64,000 bases of DNA from Pseudobutyrivibrio ruminis (GCA_015057305.1 SVES01000015.1:1-64000), one strand, 5' to 3'; shown: positions 52,241 to 61,746, counted from the stretch's first letter. Numbers and translations are program-made. Notes: a model not told the origin generated them from the sequence alone.

Positions 52241-54049
52241 TTATTTCCCATAGCTTTCCAGCAACTCTACATAATTCTCATTTTTCTCCTTCTCAACCTC
52301 AAGATCATTCTTTAAATAGTTAATATCCCACACTGATTCCGCAGTATCTGGCTGTTGCCACTGAGAAAGATAAACAGCGTAAACAGCATTGTCTTTTGAC
52401 AGACAATAAGATGCATCCATTTTATATCCGACCATATACAAAACTGCAATGGATATAAGATAAATGAATATGGGCTTGTTTGCCCCAGTTTTTACATCTT
52501 TTAAGACTGTCGACTTATTAAGGAGCATTTCAAAGCCTTCTATTGCATATGGGAATAACCATATAAAATAAGTGATTGTATATTGTGATTTCGTTTCCCA
52601 GAACAGCAAAAATGTAAAACCGCCTACAACGCTTAGAAACAAAAATGATTTATTAGTAAACTTTGATTTATCCTCAAAAATTAGATATAAGGCCATGCCA
52701 GTAAATATTAATATCAAGAAAAAGTTAAATAGTTTTGCAGCTACTGCGTAGGATTGAGCTGTCATAAATTTGTCTAACCAATCTGGAAAATCCACCCTGT
52801 GATAGCGCACTTGGCTAATCCAGTAGCTAGAATAAGTCGGCTCAATCCAAGTTGAAGCAATTTTCTTAGAAAAGAACTCATAGGCATTATGCTTATCTTC
52901 GAAGAGATATTGCAGTCTATTGAATGTTTCTTCCTTGGCAATTTGCTCGGCAATTTCGGTGTCACGATTGTTATCATAATAAACATCCAAGCAATAGCCA
53001 TTGTACCAACCAGCAGTGGTGCCGTCTTCTTGTAGGCCCATTGCAATAAATGCCCATATACCGTCATTCCTAATATCGTAGCCCATCGTCTTAATCAAAA
53101 TTGTACGCGGTATAACTGAAAAAAGTGTAACTGATAAACAACAAGCTATGGAAATAAGTAGTACCTTGCCAACCTTAATATTATTTACCAGGCCACGGAC
53201 TATAGCATATATTATAATTGCAACTAAATAAATCATAGCACTGCCTTTTATTATAAAGGACAATGCTATAGCAATCGCACATTTTGCAATGTCTATATTT
53301 CTCTTCTTTTCAAAAAATACAAGCTCGGCATCAAAAGCTATAATTGCAAAAGTAGTGCTCCAAATATTTCCATACACAAATGAAGCATACATAATCATTG
53401 GATAAAAAATGATGCCACATATAAGTGTCCCAGCCTGAGATAGTCTAGAGCCTCCCACTTTATCCCAAGCCTCTACTAATTTTTTATATCCTATAACTAT
53501 ACCAGCCACATTTAATAATTGCATGAATACAATATTAAAATCCCCCACAAATATAGCTAGCAATCTTTCTACTGTGGTAATGCCTATGTTATGAGGCCAA
53601 TCATCCAAATATCCACTTGCTTCGACCATGTCTGTAATATGTTCACCGTATTTGTAAGCACAAGACATTACTTCTAACTGGTCAGAGCCAGGAACATATT
53701 GAGTGATAATAACCCAGAAAAACCCTACAATTGCCATGATTCTTAATGAGATGGTTTTAAATTTCCTGAAGAATTCATCATCATTTAGTTTTTCAACAAA
53801 TCCTGCAATTACTAATCTCTTTTTCAGGAAGTAAAGTATTCCTATAAAAATCACAACAACAACAATGTTCAAAACAGCATTGTCTTTACAAAAAAATGTA
53901 ATCTCAGTTTCATCGCTGGCCATATAGCAAATGAAAAATATGCTCATTGCCCAGAGAATACCGATTTCGAATACTCCGAATAATAAAAGCATAAATCTGT
54001 AGAATAAATCCAGACCACAAGTAAATTTATTATCTTTCAAAAAATTCAT
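52241..54049 (-). CDS. Large polytopic membrane protein resembling DUF6020
   Basis: A 602-aa protein with about 12 helices and loop blocks PGSDQLEVMSCAYKYG and WPHNIGITTVERLLAI in the first large loop. I match it to DUF6020 from memory; members may be GT-C-type glycosyltransferases. Start ATG at 54049 has AAGGAG about 10 bases upstream, better than the ATG nine codons earlier. With the acyltransferase upstream it suggests envelope work, but no direct evidence is visible. Confidence 0.6.
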   Translation of the reverse strand: MNFLKDNKFTCGLDLFYRFMLLLFGVFEIGILWAMSIFFICYMASDETEITFFCKDNAVLNIVVVVIFIGILYFLKKRLVIAGFVEKLNDDEFFRKFKTISLRIMAIVGFFWVIITQYVPGSDQLEVMSCAYKYGEHITDMVEASGYLDDWPHNIGITTVERLLAIFVGDFNIVFMQLLNVAGIVIGYKKLVEAWDKVGGSRLSQAGTLICGIIFYPMIMYASFVYGNIWSTTFAIIAFDAELVFFEKKRNIDIAKCAIAIALSFIIKGSAMIYLVAIIIYAIVRGLVNNIKVGKVLLISIACCLSVTLFSVIPRTILIKTMGYDIRNDGIWAFIAMGLQEDGTTAGWYNGYCLDVYYDNNRDTEIAEQIAKEETFNRLQYLFEDKHNAYEFFSKKIASTWIEPTYSSYWISQVRYHRVDFPDWLDKFMTAQSYAVAAKLFNFFLILIFTGMALYLIFEDKSKFTNKSFLFLSVVGGFTFLLFWETKSQYTITYFIWLFPYAIEGFEMLLNKSTVLKDVKTGANKPIFIYLISIAVLYMVGYKMDASYCLSKDNAVYAVYLSQWQQPDTAESVWDINYLKNDLEVEKEKNENYVELLESYGK

Positions 54050-54104
54050 TGTAAGCATGCTCCTTGTATCAATCATTCTGCATAAGAATGGCTATAGTTT
54101 TAGC

Positions 54105-54145
54105 AAATAAGCCTTCTGATATCATGCACTTAGATACGGCTTATT
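54105..54145 (-). terminator. Hairpin over the end of the acyltransferase gene
   Basis: AATAAGCC and GGCTTATT pair over a 25-base loop that includes the stop codon at 54130. On the minus strand it is followed by TTTGC. Probable weak terminator. Confidence 0.45.
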
Positions 54146-55209
54146 AACATTTTTGTTAATCTGTTATATCCGATTTTATCTTTGATTACTGCAAGCACAT
54201 ATGATGCAATAATGCACAGTATCACGCTAGTTATATACTGCACAATAATAACGTTTGTAAAGGAAACTATTCGCCATCCTAATTCATAGATTAGAATGTG
54301 TAGTAAAAAGATATCCCCAGATAAAGAGCCAATCCATTCAAATGCTTTACTTAGTTTAACATTTTTTATACAGGTAAATGAAAAAACAATTAACGCAATT
54401 GCCCCAAGTGTTTGTAATATATAGGTGACACCAAACTTTTCTGATGTAATAACAAACCTAGCCAGATAAGGTGCACAAAATGAAACTACTAAAAGTAATC
54501 CGCCTATTACCATCTTCTTAAATGCGGTCATCTTTTCAAATGTATTATTTATGATCTCTAGACTGTCATTAAGGGCAAATAGCACCCCTAATTCTATTAT
54601 AAATAAATAGCTGTTATAATTCCCCCCATATGTAGAATCACATATAGTTGGTAATACGTTATATAAAAAAATAGAAATAATGACTAAGTAGTATCCAAAT
54701 TTCTTTGCAGCAACGACCAAAAGTGGGAGAACTATAATTTCAGCCACTGCAAAGTTCATATACCAAAATAACCCCAGAAACATCTTATCTGTGTGTCCTA
54801 GCAACTCTAGCACAGACATAAAATCTGCAGCCATAAACAAGATATTTCCATCGTATCTTGCCAGTGGCGACTGCCTAAGTGCAAACAACCAGAACAGCCA
54901 TATGCAAACCAAAGTGAACCAATATGGCGCTAACAATTTCAAATAGCGTTTAATAACAAATTTGGTGTAGCTTACCTTTTCTGATTTTAGCAACAGCTTG
55001 GTCAACCCATAAGCTGTTAGAAATGCGAAGATATAAACGCAGATTCTAAAGCAGTATGCAATGTGGGATATACTGTCTCCTGTCAAAAGAATTGGTACCG
55101 CACCACGGGCTGCGATTTCATCTGTAGTTCTATACATATGATGAAATATTAATAATAGAATTGCTAGACCTTTTACCTTGTTGGTTTCATTAATAGAAAA
55201 AGCTTTCAT
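54130..55209 (-). CDS. Acyltransferase 3 family membrane protein
   Basis: A 359-aa protein with ten to eleven helices and the family opening NETNKVKGLAILLLIFHHMY, where the HH may be catalytic. Enzymes of this type acetylate or succinylate surface sugars. The ATG at 55209 has AAGGAA upstream. A longer form starting at a TTG is less likely. Confidence 0.82.
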   Translation of the reverse strand: MKAFSINETNKVKGLAILLLIFHHMYRTTDEIAARGAVPILLTGDSISHIAYCFRICVYIFAFLTAYGLTKLLLKSEKVSYTKFVIKRYLKLLAPYWFTLVCIWLFWLFALRQSPLARYDGNILFMAADFMSVLELLGHTDKMFLGLFWYMNFAVAEIIVLPLLVVAAKKFGYYLVIISIFLYNVLPTICDSTYGGNYNSYLFIIELGVLFALNDSLEIINNTFEKMTAFKKMVIGGLLLVVSFCAPYLARFVITSEKFGVTYILQTLGAIALIVFSFTCIKNVKLSKAFEWIGSLSGDIFLLHILIYELGWRIVSFTNVIIVQYITSVILCIIASYVLAVIKDKIGYNRLTKMLISRI

Positions 55210-55248
55210 GTAATCATATTTCCTTTTGATGCTAAATCTCAATCATAT

Positions 55249-55380
55249 CTATTTATATGAATGCTCCACACTATATTCTGGTATTGTGGAATTAATAATA
55301 ATTTTATCTATAACCTGTTTTTCCTCGTTATCATACACTACGATTGTCATTCCTAACACAACTATGAAGATTATTTGCAA
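55249..55380 (-). CDS. Possible 43-aa membrane-anchored microprotein
   Basis: An open frame starting with TTG at 55380, with GGGGAAAA 8 to 9 bases upstream and a stop at 55249-55251. It has a hydrophobic N-terminus (QIIFIVVLGMTIVVY) and a charged end (NSTIPEYSVEHSYK). It lies between two membrane protein genes. It may be a real small protein or the end of a lost gene; no homologue is known to me. Confidence 0.3.
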   Translation of the reverse strand: MQIIFIVVLGMTIVVYDNEEKQVIDKIIINSTIPEYSVEHSYK

Positions 55381-55455
55381 GTTCTTAATTTTCCCCTATA
55401 GTTGTACTGTCTAACTCTATTATTGTAATAATAAAAGCTAGAAACATGAAATGTT

Positions 55456-56928
55456 TTACTCTCTTCTATCAGCTACTAACATAGTCCCTAAATTCCTGCT
55501 TTTGATGTTATCTAGAATGACTATTATTATAAATGTATATGACATTAAGTACATCTCAAAAAAATATTTAAAGAAGCTTGCTGGCATCGCAAGTGTAGTT
55601 ATGCTGATATGTATCAAGACACATCCAAATATAAGCAACATTTCTTTATTCTTCTTTATAATACTATATAGCAATTCAGCTAATAATATAAATGACGGAA
55701 GGTATAAATTATAAGCACTTTCTTCCCGTCCAGCCGCCAAGAAGGCTCGAATTCTTGACTTCAAAAATACAATTGGTTGCTTTAATATTAAATTATGGTA
55801 TGCGTCCTCTATCTCTTCTGGAGTTGCTTCAACGACTTCTCTATGAATAAAATAGTAATTACTATTCCACCCGATTTCATCGTAATAGTTTTTGTCGTAT
55901 GCTTCAATTCCCATATCTGTGTTATATCTGTCAATAATTTCTATATCAAAAACCTTATCTAGTACCTCTAGCTCCTTACTTACTACATCCCTATTGAGAC
56001 TTTTTTCCCCTAGCATATGAACAATTATTGCTGTTGTCGTTGTCCCTTTTTCATCCATTCCATTTTTAAGTACTGGTAAATATACAATAATCTCAGCTAC
56101 TAAAAATATGGCAATCATTATTATTGTAACTCTTCTTTCAGAAATGCTCCCATATGCCATCAATAATAAAATTAATCCTAACAAGATTAAGTAAAGCCCT
56201 TCTCGTCTTAATACTGACAATAATGATATTAGAAATATCATTGTAATAACATTTACCCACTTAAAAGGTAAATTATTCTTTTCTCTAATATCAAAAAATA
56301 GTTTTACCATTACGAATAAGTATATAAAACTATACCACTGCATTCTATGTATCTCCACACCAAGTGTATAAAATGGAGATAGCATGCATAACAAATATAT
56401 AAAATAAGCATTTTTTGTTTTGTAATATTTCTTTACTCTCCACACTATATACCCCATAATCATTGCTTCCATGAATATCTTTACAATTGTTGGGGCAATT
56501 GATGTTGGGAGAATAAAAAAGCTCCACAAATATATTTCTGACAAATACACAAAAAAATATGGATACATGTTTACAGCCGCATCCCATACTAGTTTTTCAT
56601 CTCCTTGATAGTAGGACGCATTATATGCTCGTACATAAGTTATAAAAAAATAGCTCATAAAAACAAACAAAAATGGCAACGCATATATTAGAATCTTTCG
56701 TTCAGAACCATCATTTTTTATTGCATTAACAAAAAATTTACAAAATGCATAAATAGCTATTATTGCAAAAAAAATAGCTAACGAACACCAAAATAGTCTT
56801 TGTGCACGTCCAATCTCATAAGACTCAACTAATTTCCCTTGTGTGGTTACAAAATTTAGTCCGCGCGTAATAGATATTATTGACCAAATTATAGCTACTA
56901 ATAAATCTATGTGTTTTCTAATCATCAT
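55456..56928 (-). CDS. Polytopic membrane protein, possibly GT-C type
   Basis: A 490-aa protein with about 11 helices and a long loop (about 300-385) that contains YYFIHREVVEATPEEIEDAY. Function not recognised; the size and layout suit envelope glycosyltransferases of the GT-C type or O-antigen polymerase-like proteins. Two ATG codons are adjacent after AAAGGATAATA. It is a candidate for the missing polymerase, by elimination only. Confidence 0.5.
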   Translation of the reverse strand: MMIRKHIDLLVAIIWSIISITRGLNFVTTQGKLVESYEIGRAQRLFWCSLAIFFAIIAIYAFCKFFVNAIKNDGSERKILIYALPFLFVFMSYFFITYVRAYNASYYQGDEKLVWDAAVNMYPYFFVYLSEIYLWSFFILPTSIAPTIVKIFMEAMIMGYIVWRVKKYYKTKNAYFIYLLCMLSPFYTLGVEIHRMQWYSFIYLFVMVKLFFDIREKNNLPFKWVNVITMIFLISLLSVLRREGLYLILLGLILLLMAYGSISERRVTIIMIAIFLVAEIIVYLPVLKNGMDEKGTTTTAIIVHMLGEKSLNRDVVSKELEVLDKVFDIEIIDRYNTDMGIEAYDKNYYDEIGWNSNYYFIHREVVEATPEEIEDAYHNLILKQPIVFLKSRIRAFLAAGREESAYNLYLPSFILLAELLYSIIKKNKEMLLIFGCVLIHISITTLAMPASFFKYFFEMYLMSYTFIIIVILDNIKSRNLGTMLVADRRE

Positions 56929-57001
56929 TATTATCCTTTTCTGATAGCATTTTTATTAAAAGTCTTTACACCATTCTTATAAATGACCGACAAAAATATT
57001 G

Positions 57002-57413
57002 TTATCCCACAAACAATTTTCTGTCATAGTAACAATTCGAAACAATAACAACAAGCATCAGCATTAGTGCAATGGGCTTTAGAGTATAAGAATAATTACT
57101 TTTATCCTTAAGCAGAAATGCTAATGCAAACCCTCCCACGAATAAATCTATATTTCCATACCACGGCGAGTAGACTTTTATATTCCACGTAAAATCGAAT
57201 CGATTTATATAACCATATATTCTGAATAGTATCCCCATTATCATTAGTATAAATATACAAATTTATATTATACTTTTTTCGTTCTTCTATTACAAATTCT
57301 ATCGTATTCTTTTTTGTAAAATAAATAGATAAAATAATATCATATTCAAACAATTTCAAGCCTTGAGAGTATAACGACATATTACTCGTCTCTGTTATGG
57401 CTTTGAAGATCAA
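57002..57413 (-). pseudogene. Relic of a membrane acyltransferase, frame-broken
   Basis: An 80-residue frame at 57002-57244 contains WYGNIDLFVGGFALAFLL and further hydrophobic segments, which resemble the C-terminal part of acyltransferase 3 proteins. The overlapping frame at 57108-57413 is open but mainly charged. No complete gene can be assembled, and base composition here is very AT-rich. The identification is tentative. Confidence 0.4.
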
Positions 57414-57414
57414 A

Positions 57415-57624
57415 TCAAACAGCTAAGTCTAAGAAAGTTTTCTCAAGCATTTGTACTAAACACTTAAGATTAAGATTTTCAATAAGACTTTGCCGATTAT
57501 CAGTATTTGCATCTAACAATTTTACTTTTTCATTAGGTATCTTATTAATAATGTTCTCACTATATTTTGTATAAGCTTTGCCGTTATAAAGAAATATTCT
57601 TTTAATAGGATTACTCTTCGCCAC
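57415..57624 (-). pseudogene. Short orphan frame, probable gene fragment
   Basis: A 69-aa frame (SNPIKRIFLYNGKAYTKY...) without a recognised domain or good RBS, next to the acyltransferase relic. It may be part of the same decayed gene. Function unknown. Confidence 0.25.
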
Positions 57625-57729
57625 AATTTAAAATCTGCAGCCTTCTGTTGTTACTAAACTCAATAATGTGTATATAGAGCTAATTTACACATTTCTTGAG
57701 ATGCCCAAACATAATTTAAACTATCGCGT

Positions 57730-58494
57730 TCAATCCAACAACAATGTTCTTTCCCTAAGCAAGCATTTTTTCTCAATTCTTCTCAATTCGTTTTTAAGCC
57801 AAATGTATTTCTGTCTAACTCTCTCATCACCATAATTATTCAAGTGCATGTCAATAAGACGCTTTATTTTATCGTACCTTGTAGATTCAGTTACTTCTTC
57901 CCAAGAATCATATTCTTCAATACCAAAATATCGTTCCAAAGTATTTATATACCAGTAATTATCTTTATCCATTGGAAGATCTTCGCTATTATCAATTGAC
58001 ACTAACATGCCAATAGTCACTTCATTAGAAAGTATTATACGAGGATATATTGCATATAATTCTTGTGCAAGATATGCGTCTACAAGCCCCTTTCCAAACA
58101 TGATATTATCATCACAAAAGAAATCACCAACGGCTACTCCACCTCGCAACAAAACAGGTTCATCCATATCGTAAAACATTTCCTGAATCATATTGCAGAT
58201 GTCAATCACTACAGCCAATGCTTCTGGATTTTCAAAGGGCACTGCCACTACAATGCTATCAGACATAGGACGAATAATCGCATCTTCTAGCGCCTCATTA
58301 TATTTCTGTAGTGTAATCCCTGATGGCGAACTATCATAATTATCAACAGCATGATGTAACGCTATACCAGCGTCTATATCATTAATTATTTGCTTATATA
58401 TCTCTAATATTTCATCAAAGCCTTTTTCACTAATTAAGCGCTTAAAGCCAAGTATATCTAGGAAAGCTACTATACATTTCTTATAATTATTCAT
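57730..58494 (-). CDS. Class III nucleotide cyclase-like protein
   Basis: A 254-aa soluble protein with the class III cyclase outline. IVAFLDILGFKRL (Asp13) fits the first metal-binding Asp block, RPMSDSIVVAV fits the second, and LLRGGVAVGDFF fits the RxGIxxG block. A further conserved segment, LYAIYPRIILSNE, follows. The usual substrate-contacting N...R residues after this block are not evident. Homologous proteins occur as orphans in defence islands, and Pycsar cyclases have a similar fold, so a cCMP/cUMP signalling role is possible but unproven. Start ATG at 58494 with a weak GAAAG RBS. Confidence 0.68.
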   Translation of the reverse strand: MNNYKKCIVAFLDILGFKRLISEKGFDEILEIYKQIINDIDAGIALHHAVDNYDSSPSGITLQKYNEALEDAIIRPMSDSIVVAVPFENPEALAVVIDICNMIQEMFYDMDEPVLLRGGVAVGDFFCDDNIMFGKGLVDAYLAQELYAIYPRIILSNEVTIGMLVSIDNSEDLPMDKDNYWYINTLERYFGIEEYDSWEEVTESTRYDKIKRLIDMHLNNYGDERVRQKYIWLKNELRRIEKKCLLRERTLLLD

Positions 58495-58599
58495 AACTTT
58501 ATATCTTTCTTTGAAAAACACAACTACTATCAAATTCATATACTGCTAATGATTGTACCACCATTATGGAAACTGAGTAGATTTATTTTATTATTAATA

Positions 58600-59185
58600 G
58601 TTCCATAAGAAATGGAGCGATTATGGTAGTTAAATTCATCGAAGAACAACTGAATAACTTTGACAAAGCAATGCTAATACAGCTGTTTTTAACTCAGCAG
58701 GAGCAACTTGAATCTATCGATAACGAAATGCAGTTTCTGCTTGAACAGATGGCTGATATGAATCGTCAGTGCTTTGGTCGTTCATCTGAGAAATCTGATG
58801 AATCCAACCAGCTGTCATTTACATCGATGGTGAATGCTAAATACGTAAATGTGATGCCACTATATCGTATTGAGGCTGTGTACAACATAGTTGAAATAAA
58901 CACATCCCATCAGCACACTGGCTAACTGAGTTATCCCGTGCGCTGATCGATACTTAGCAGTCTTTTATGCTTATCTTCATGAGCATTTGTATAACTATCA
59001 TGTAATACAAGCTGATGAAACTCCTTGCTTAGTTAACCAGGATGGTCGTAATGCTGATTCTAAGAGTTACATGTGGGTTTATCGAACAGGTAAGATGTAC
59101 AAGGATAAACCAATAGTAATCTATGATTACCAGCGACCAGGAAGTCTGATTATCCTTAAATTCTATCGACTTAAGCAATAAGAAG
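58600..59185 (+). mobile_element. Degraded IS66-type transposase
   Basis: Two plus-strand fragments. The first (58623-58925) has the TnpC N-terminal leucine-rich part and FGRSSEKSDES, then the AKYVNVMPLYRIE block. The second (58987-59181) has the catalytic start VIQADETPC and SYMWVYRTG. Central and C-terminal parts are deleted and stop codons interrupt the frame. No terminal inverted repeats could be confirmed. The element is immobile on its own. Confidence 0.85.
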
Positions 59186-59284
59186 ATCAATCTCCTTATT
59201 GGTTATAAGGTGCAGCGAAAACTCTTATAATACTAATGCTCATGTTATTTTGTTTAGCCATTACATTTCCTTTTCTAGTCTTAT

Positions 59285-60160
59285 TTATGATTGTATCTCA
59301 TTATATAGTTCCCTTACCAGCGCCATAATTGCTATTATACCTACAGCTTCTTCTACTAATAATGATGTCAGCTGGTTTTCATGATGCGGAATCAATAAGA
59401 AAAATAACATTGCTAATATATAAGCTATTATCGATGCAATCTTTTTTTCAGTTTTAATTTCATCTAATTTCGCTTTAACCATGCTTTTTCGTTGTATTCT
59501 GTTTTCTTTTGTATGCAACTGACTTCTAATAGTAGCTTTTGCCAACCCCTTTTTCTTTAATTCATTTTTAAAAGACCAGTACACAACAGTTTTTCTAGAA
59601 ATATATGAAAAAAAATTCCCTAATCCCTTAAAACAAATCAGTGGAATAATAATACATATAAAAGCAGCAGATTCATCCAACAAATAATCTTGATGTTCCT
59701 TCATATAACTCGCAACGCAACCAAAAATAGCCATAAAAATAAATAGAGTAATTTCGAAAGCTAGTAAATACTCCGGAATCACTTCCATAAATTTTTTTAA
59801 TTTTAGTTTATTAACCAGAGTACAGTATCTATGACTTACCCACTTACTTGGAACATTAAATATAATTGCTAACTTTAGTAATAAATTACAAGCCTTATTT
59901 TTTGAGAGACTGAAGCAAGCCCATTCTTTGAGAATAACTGGCACTAGTATAACTATAAGTAGTACTGTTAGAACATAACACTGTGGCTTTGTATATACAC
60001 CTTTCCAATATAAATAAAACGTAATTGCTATTGTAACCAATAAGAATATTGTTGCAATACAATATCTGGTAATGATATATCGTGTATTATTTTTATAAAA
60101 ATCCAATTGCGAATCTGCATATATATCTTCATTTATTTCTTCCAATATATTCTTAGCCAT
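59285..60160 (-). CDS. Membrane protein of unknown function
   Basis: A 291-aa protein with a charged N-terminus, two helices at about 25-72, two more at about 118-172, a charged helical stretch (about 185-240) and a last hydrophobic segment at about 250-265. No domain is recognised. The ATG at 60160 has AAAGGAGG upstream, so it is very likely translated. It lies between two degraded transposases, in the same accessory region as the cyclase-like gene. Confidence 0.6.
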   Translation of the reverse strand: MAKNILEEINEDIYADSQLDFYKNNTRYIITRYCIATIFLLVTIAITFYLYWKGVYTKPQCYVLTVLLIVILVPVILKEWACFSLSKNKACNLLLKLAIIFNVPSKWVSHRYCTLVNKLKLKKFMEVIPEYLLAFEITLFIFMAIFGCVASYMKEHQDYLLDESAAFICIIIPLICFKGLGNFFSYISRKTVVYWSFKNELKKKGLAKATIRSQLHTKENRIQRKSMVKAKLDEIKTEKKIASIIAYILAMLFFLLIPHHENQLTSLLVEEAVGIIAIMALVRELYNEIQS

Positions 60161-60236
60161 TACGTCCTCCTTTAAATTTTCCATCAAAAAATAGTTCTAC
60201 AACCTATCATATTTTATAATTAACTGTTCTTATTTC

Positions 60237-60431
60237 TTAATCCATGATATCTCCATACTCTGGCAAATATACCCCAACAGCTTCTAAATTCTTTGCAGCT
60301 ATTTGGTCTGTTTGTTGAAGCAATCCAATAATTGAAATTGCTTGTTGCTGACCTCTAATTGTTGTTGCCTCGATTTCTACAAAAAATCCATTGATGCCTT
60401 CGACAGCAAAGCTTTTTTCCACGGTAGCCAT
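60237..60431 (-). pseudogene. N-terminal fragment of a ComM/YifB-like Mg-chelatase gene
   Basis: A 64-aa frame with FAVEGINGFFVEIEA and ISIIGLLQQTD matches the start of the ComM family (fold opening and first strand pair). A full ComM is about 500 residues, so only the N-terminal tenth is present. It overlaps the transposase relic out of frame, which suggests a deletion or insertion joined the two. Confidence 0.55.
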
Positions 60432-60754
60432 AACTCATTTTCTCCTATGTCTTTCATAATTAATAATTCTTGTTCTTCATGTGATATCTTCCCCTCAACA
60501 AACATCCTATAACCTTCTTTTCCCTGATTTTTAAACATATTCAATACACGATTTGTTTCTATTTCCAAGTGAAAATGGTTAGTCATTAAACAAAATGCAT
60601 GTAGCTTAAATGGATGCTTTTCCTTTACAAAAGCTAAGTAATCCATGAATTGCTTATAGTCGCTATTATCTTTAAATATAGGCATTTGCCTATTTCCTCT
60701 GCTCATAACATGGTATACCGCTTCTTGATACCACTCCCTTTTCTTTCTTGCCAT
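60377..60754 (-). pseudogene. Truncated Y1-type (REP-associated) transposase
   Basis: A 125-aa frame. The N-terminal YHVMSRGNRQMPIF and HAFCLMTNHFHLEIET blocks identify the HUH/Y1 transposase fold. The domain then jumps to a C-terminal helical part (MFVEGKISHEEQEL), so the section with the catalytic Tyr is deleted. Full length is about 230-320 aa. Inactive. Confidence 0.8.
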
Positions 60755-60812
60755 CTTCCCTCTTTTTAATTATTCCTATTATACGGATTTTGTTTTTAAA
60801 AAATTATCGCTC

Positions 60813-61157
60813 CTATATTCCTAGGAGTGCTTTTGCATATCCCATCAATCTATTTCGCTTGCTTATATCCATATCGCTATATGCTGCCATTAATTCGCCT
60901 AAATCAGACTCTTTATCTATTACATAATAGTCCGTTCTATTACCTCTGGAACCATCCTCTTCTATTCCTGATAATAGCCATTCCGGTGTTATCTCTAAGA
61001 CTTTGCATATTATCATTATTTTATCTGAAGCTGGATTAGTTTTCTTTTTTCTCCAATCACTAATGGTGCTCTGGGGAATACCTGTTTTATCAGAAAAATC
61101 TTTTTGACTAATTTTTCTTTCATCCAACAATTGAAGAATTCGCTCGCTTGCTGTCAT
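60813..61157 (-). CDS. XRE-family transcriptional regulator
   Basis: A 114-aa protein with an N-terminal helix-turn-helix (SQKDFSDKTGIPQSTISDWRK, about 17-37) and a helical C-terminus. AAAGGAG just after the inferred original stop of the PIN toxin gene serves as RBS, so the gene is probably in the same transcript as the toxin pair. Its target is unknown. Confidence 0.85.
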   Translation of the reverse strand: MTASERILQLLDERKISQKDFSDKTGIPQSTISDWRKKKTNPASDKIMIICKVLEITPEWLLSGIEEDGSRGNRTDYYVIDKESDLGELMAAYSDMDISKRNRLMGYAKALLGI

Positions 61158-61177
61158 ACAACAACTCCTTTACCAAA

Positions 61178-61546
61178 CTACATTGACATCATATTTAGGT
61201 ATATAGTATCTCGCGTTACTAGAACCATATTTTCTGTAATGGCCTGGGATACTATCAACCTATCAAAAGGATCTCTATGTATATCTGGCAATATTTTTAT
61301 ATAATCTAAATGCTCTGCTCGTATAGGAAGTATTGTAACATCTACCTCTTTGCACTTAGATGCCAATTGCTCTATTGAGACATCAATATCTAGTTTTCCC
61401 AAAGATTGCTTTATCGCTATCTCCCATAGAGAAGCAATGCTAACATAAACATCTTTCTCAGACTTTATTAATTTAAGCGCTTCTTCTGATAAGTTTGAAT
61501 CATCAAACATAAACCATATCAATGCATGAGTGTCAATCAAACACAT
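61178..61546 (-). CDS. vapC: PIN-domain toxin (VapC-like), C-terminus probably frameshifted
   Basis: A 122-aa RNase of the VapC type. The acidic residues of PIN domains are visible: Asp in LIDTHALIW, Glu in SLWEIAI, and Asp in RDPFDRL. The usual end (TRD followed by KYDV...W) is lost in the present frame, but it appears directly in another frame (PKYDVNVVW and stop). One missing base in TATATA would explain this. ATG at 61546 has AAGGAG upstream and overlaps the antitoxin stop (TGATG). Confidence 0.82.
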   Translation of the reverse strand: MCLIDTHALIWFMFDDSNLSEEALKLIKSEKDVYVSIASLWEIAIKQSLGKLDIDVSIEQLASKCKEVDVTILPIRAEHLDYIKILPDIHRDPFDRLIVSQAITENMVLVTRDTIYLNMMSM

Positions 61547-61746
61547 CACATATACTCCTTAAATTCATCAACTGAATCATCAAAATCCTCTGCCATATAG
61601 TTTAGCTTCCCTTTCAGCATATTTGATTCTCTATATTTTGTTTTCGAATTATACTTAGTTTTGAGAAATCTAACAAAATCAACTACTTCGGCCATATCGC
61701 TTTCATTTAACCCTTTTACTTCTTCTAATAGTTCTGCATATGCCAT
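61546..61746 (-). CDS. vapB: VapB-like antitoxin (DUF2281 type)
   Basis: A 66-aa protein upstream of the PIN toxin and sharing one base with it. The helical opening EEVKGLNESDMAEVVDFVRFLK is the short DUF2281-like form found with PIN toxins. RBS GAGGAGG precedes the ATG. It should bind and silence the toxin and repress the operon. Confidence 0.75.
   Translation of the reverse strand: MAYAELLEEVKGLNESDMAEVVDFVRFLKTKYNSKTKYRESNMLKGKLNYMAEDFDDSVDEFKEYM

Noticed and set aside
57730-58494. Active Pycsar system
   Set aside because: A cyclase-like protein is present, but the typical effector is not recognised and the neighbouring membrane protein has no visible cyclic-nucleotide domain. Kept as a hypothesis only.
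58600-59185. Functional IS66 element
   Set aside because: Only two fragments of one transposase remain, with stops between them and no terminal repeats found.
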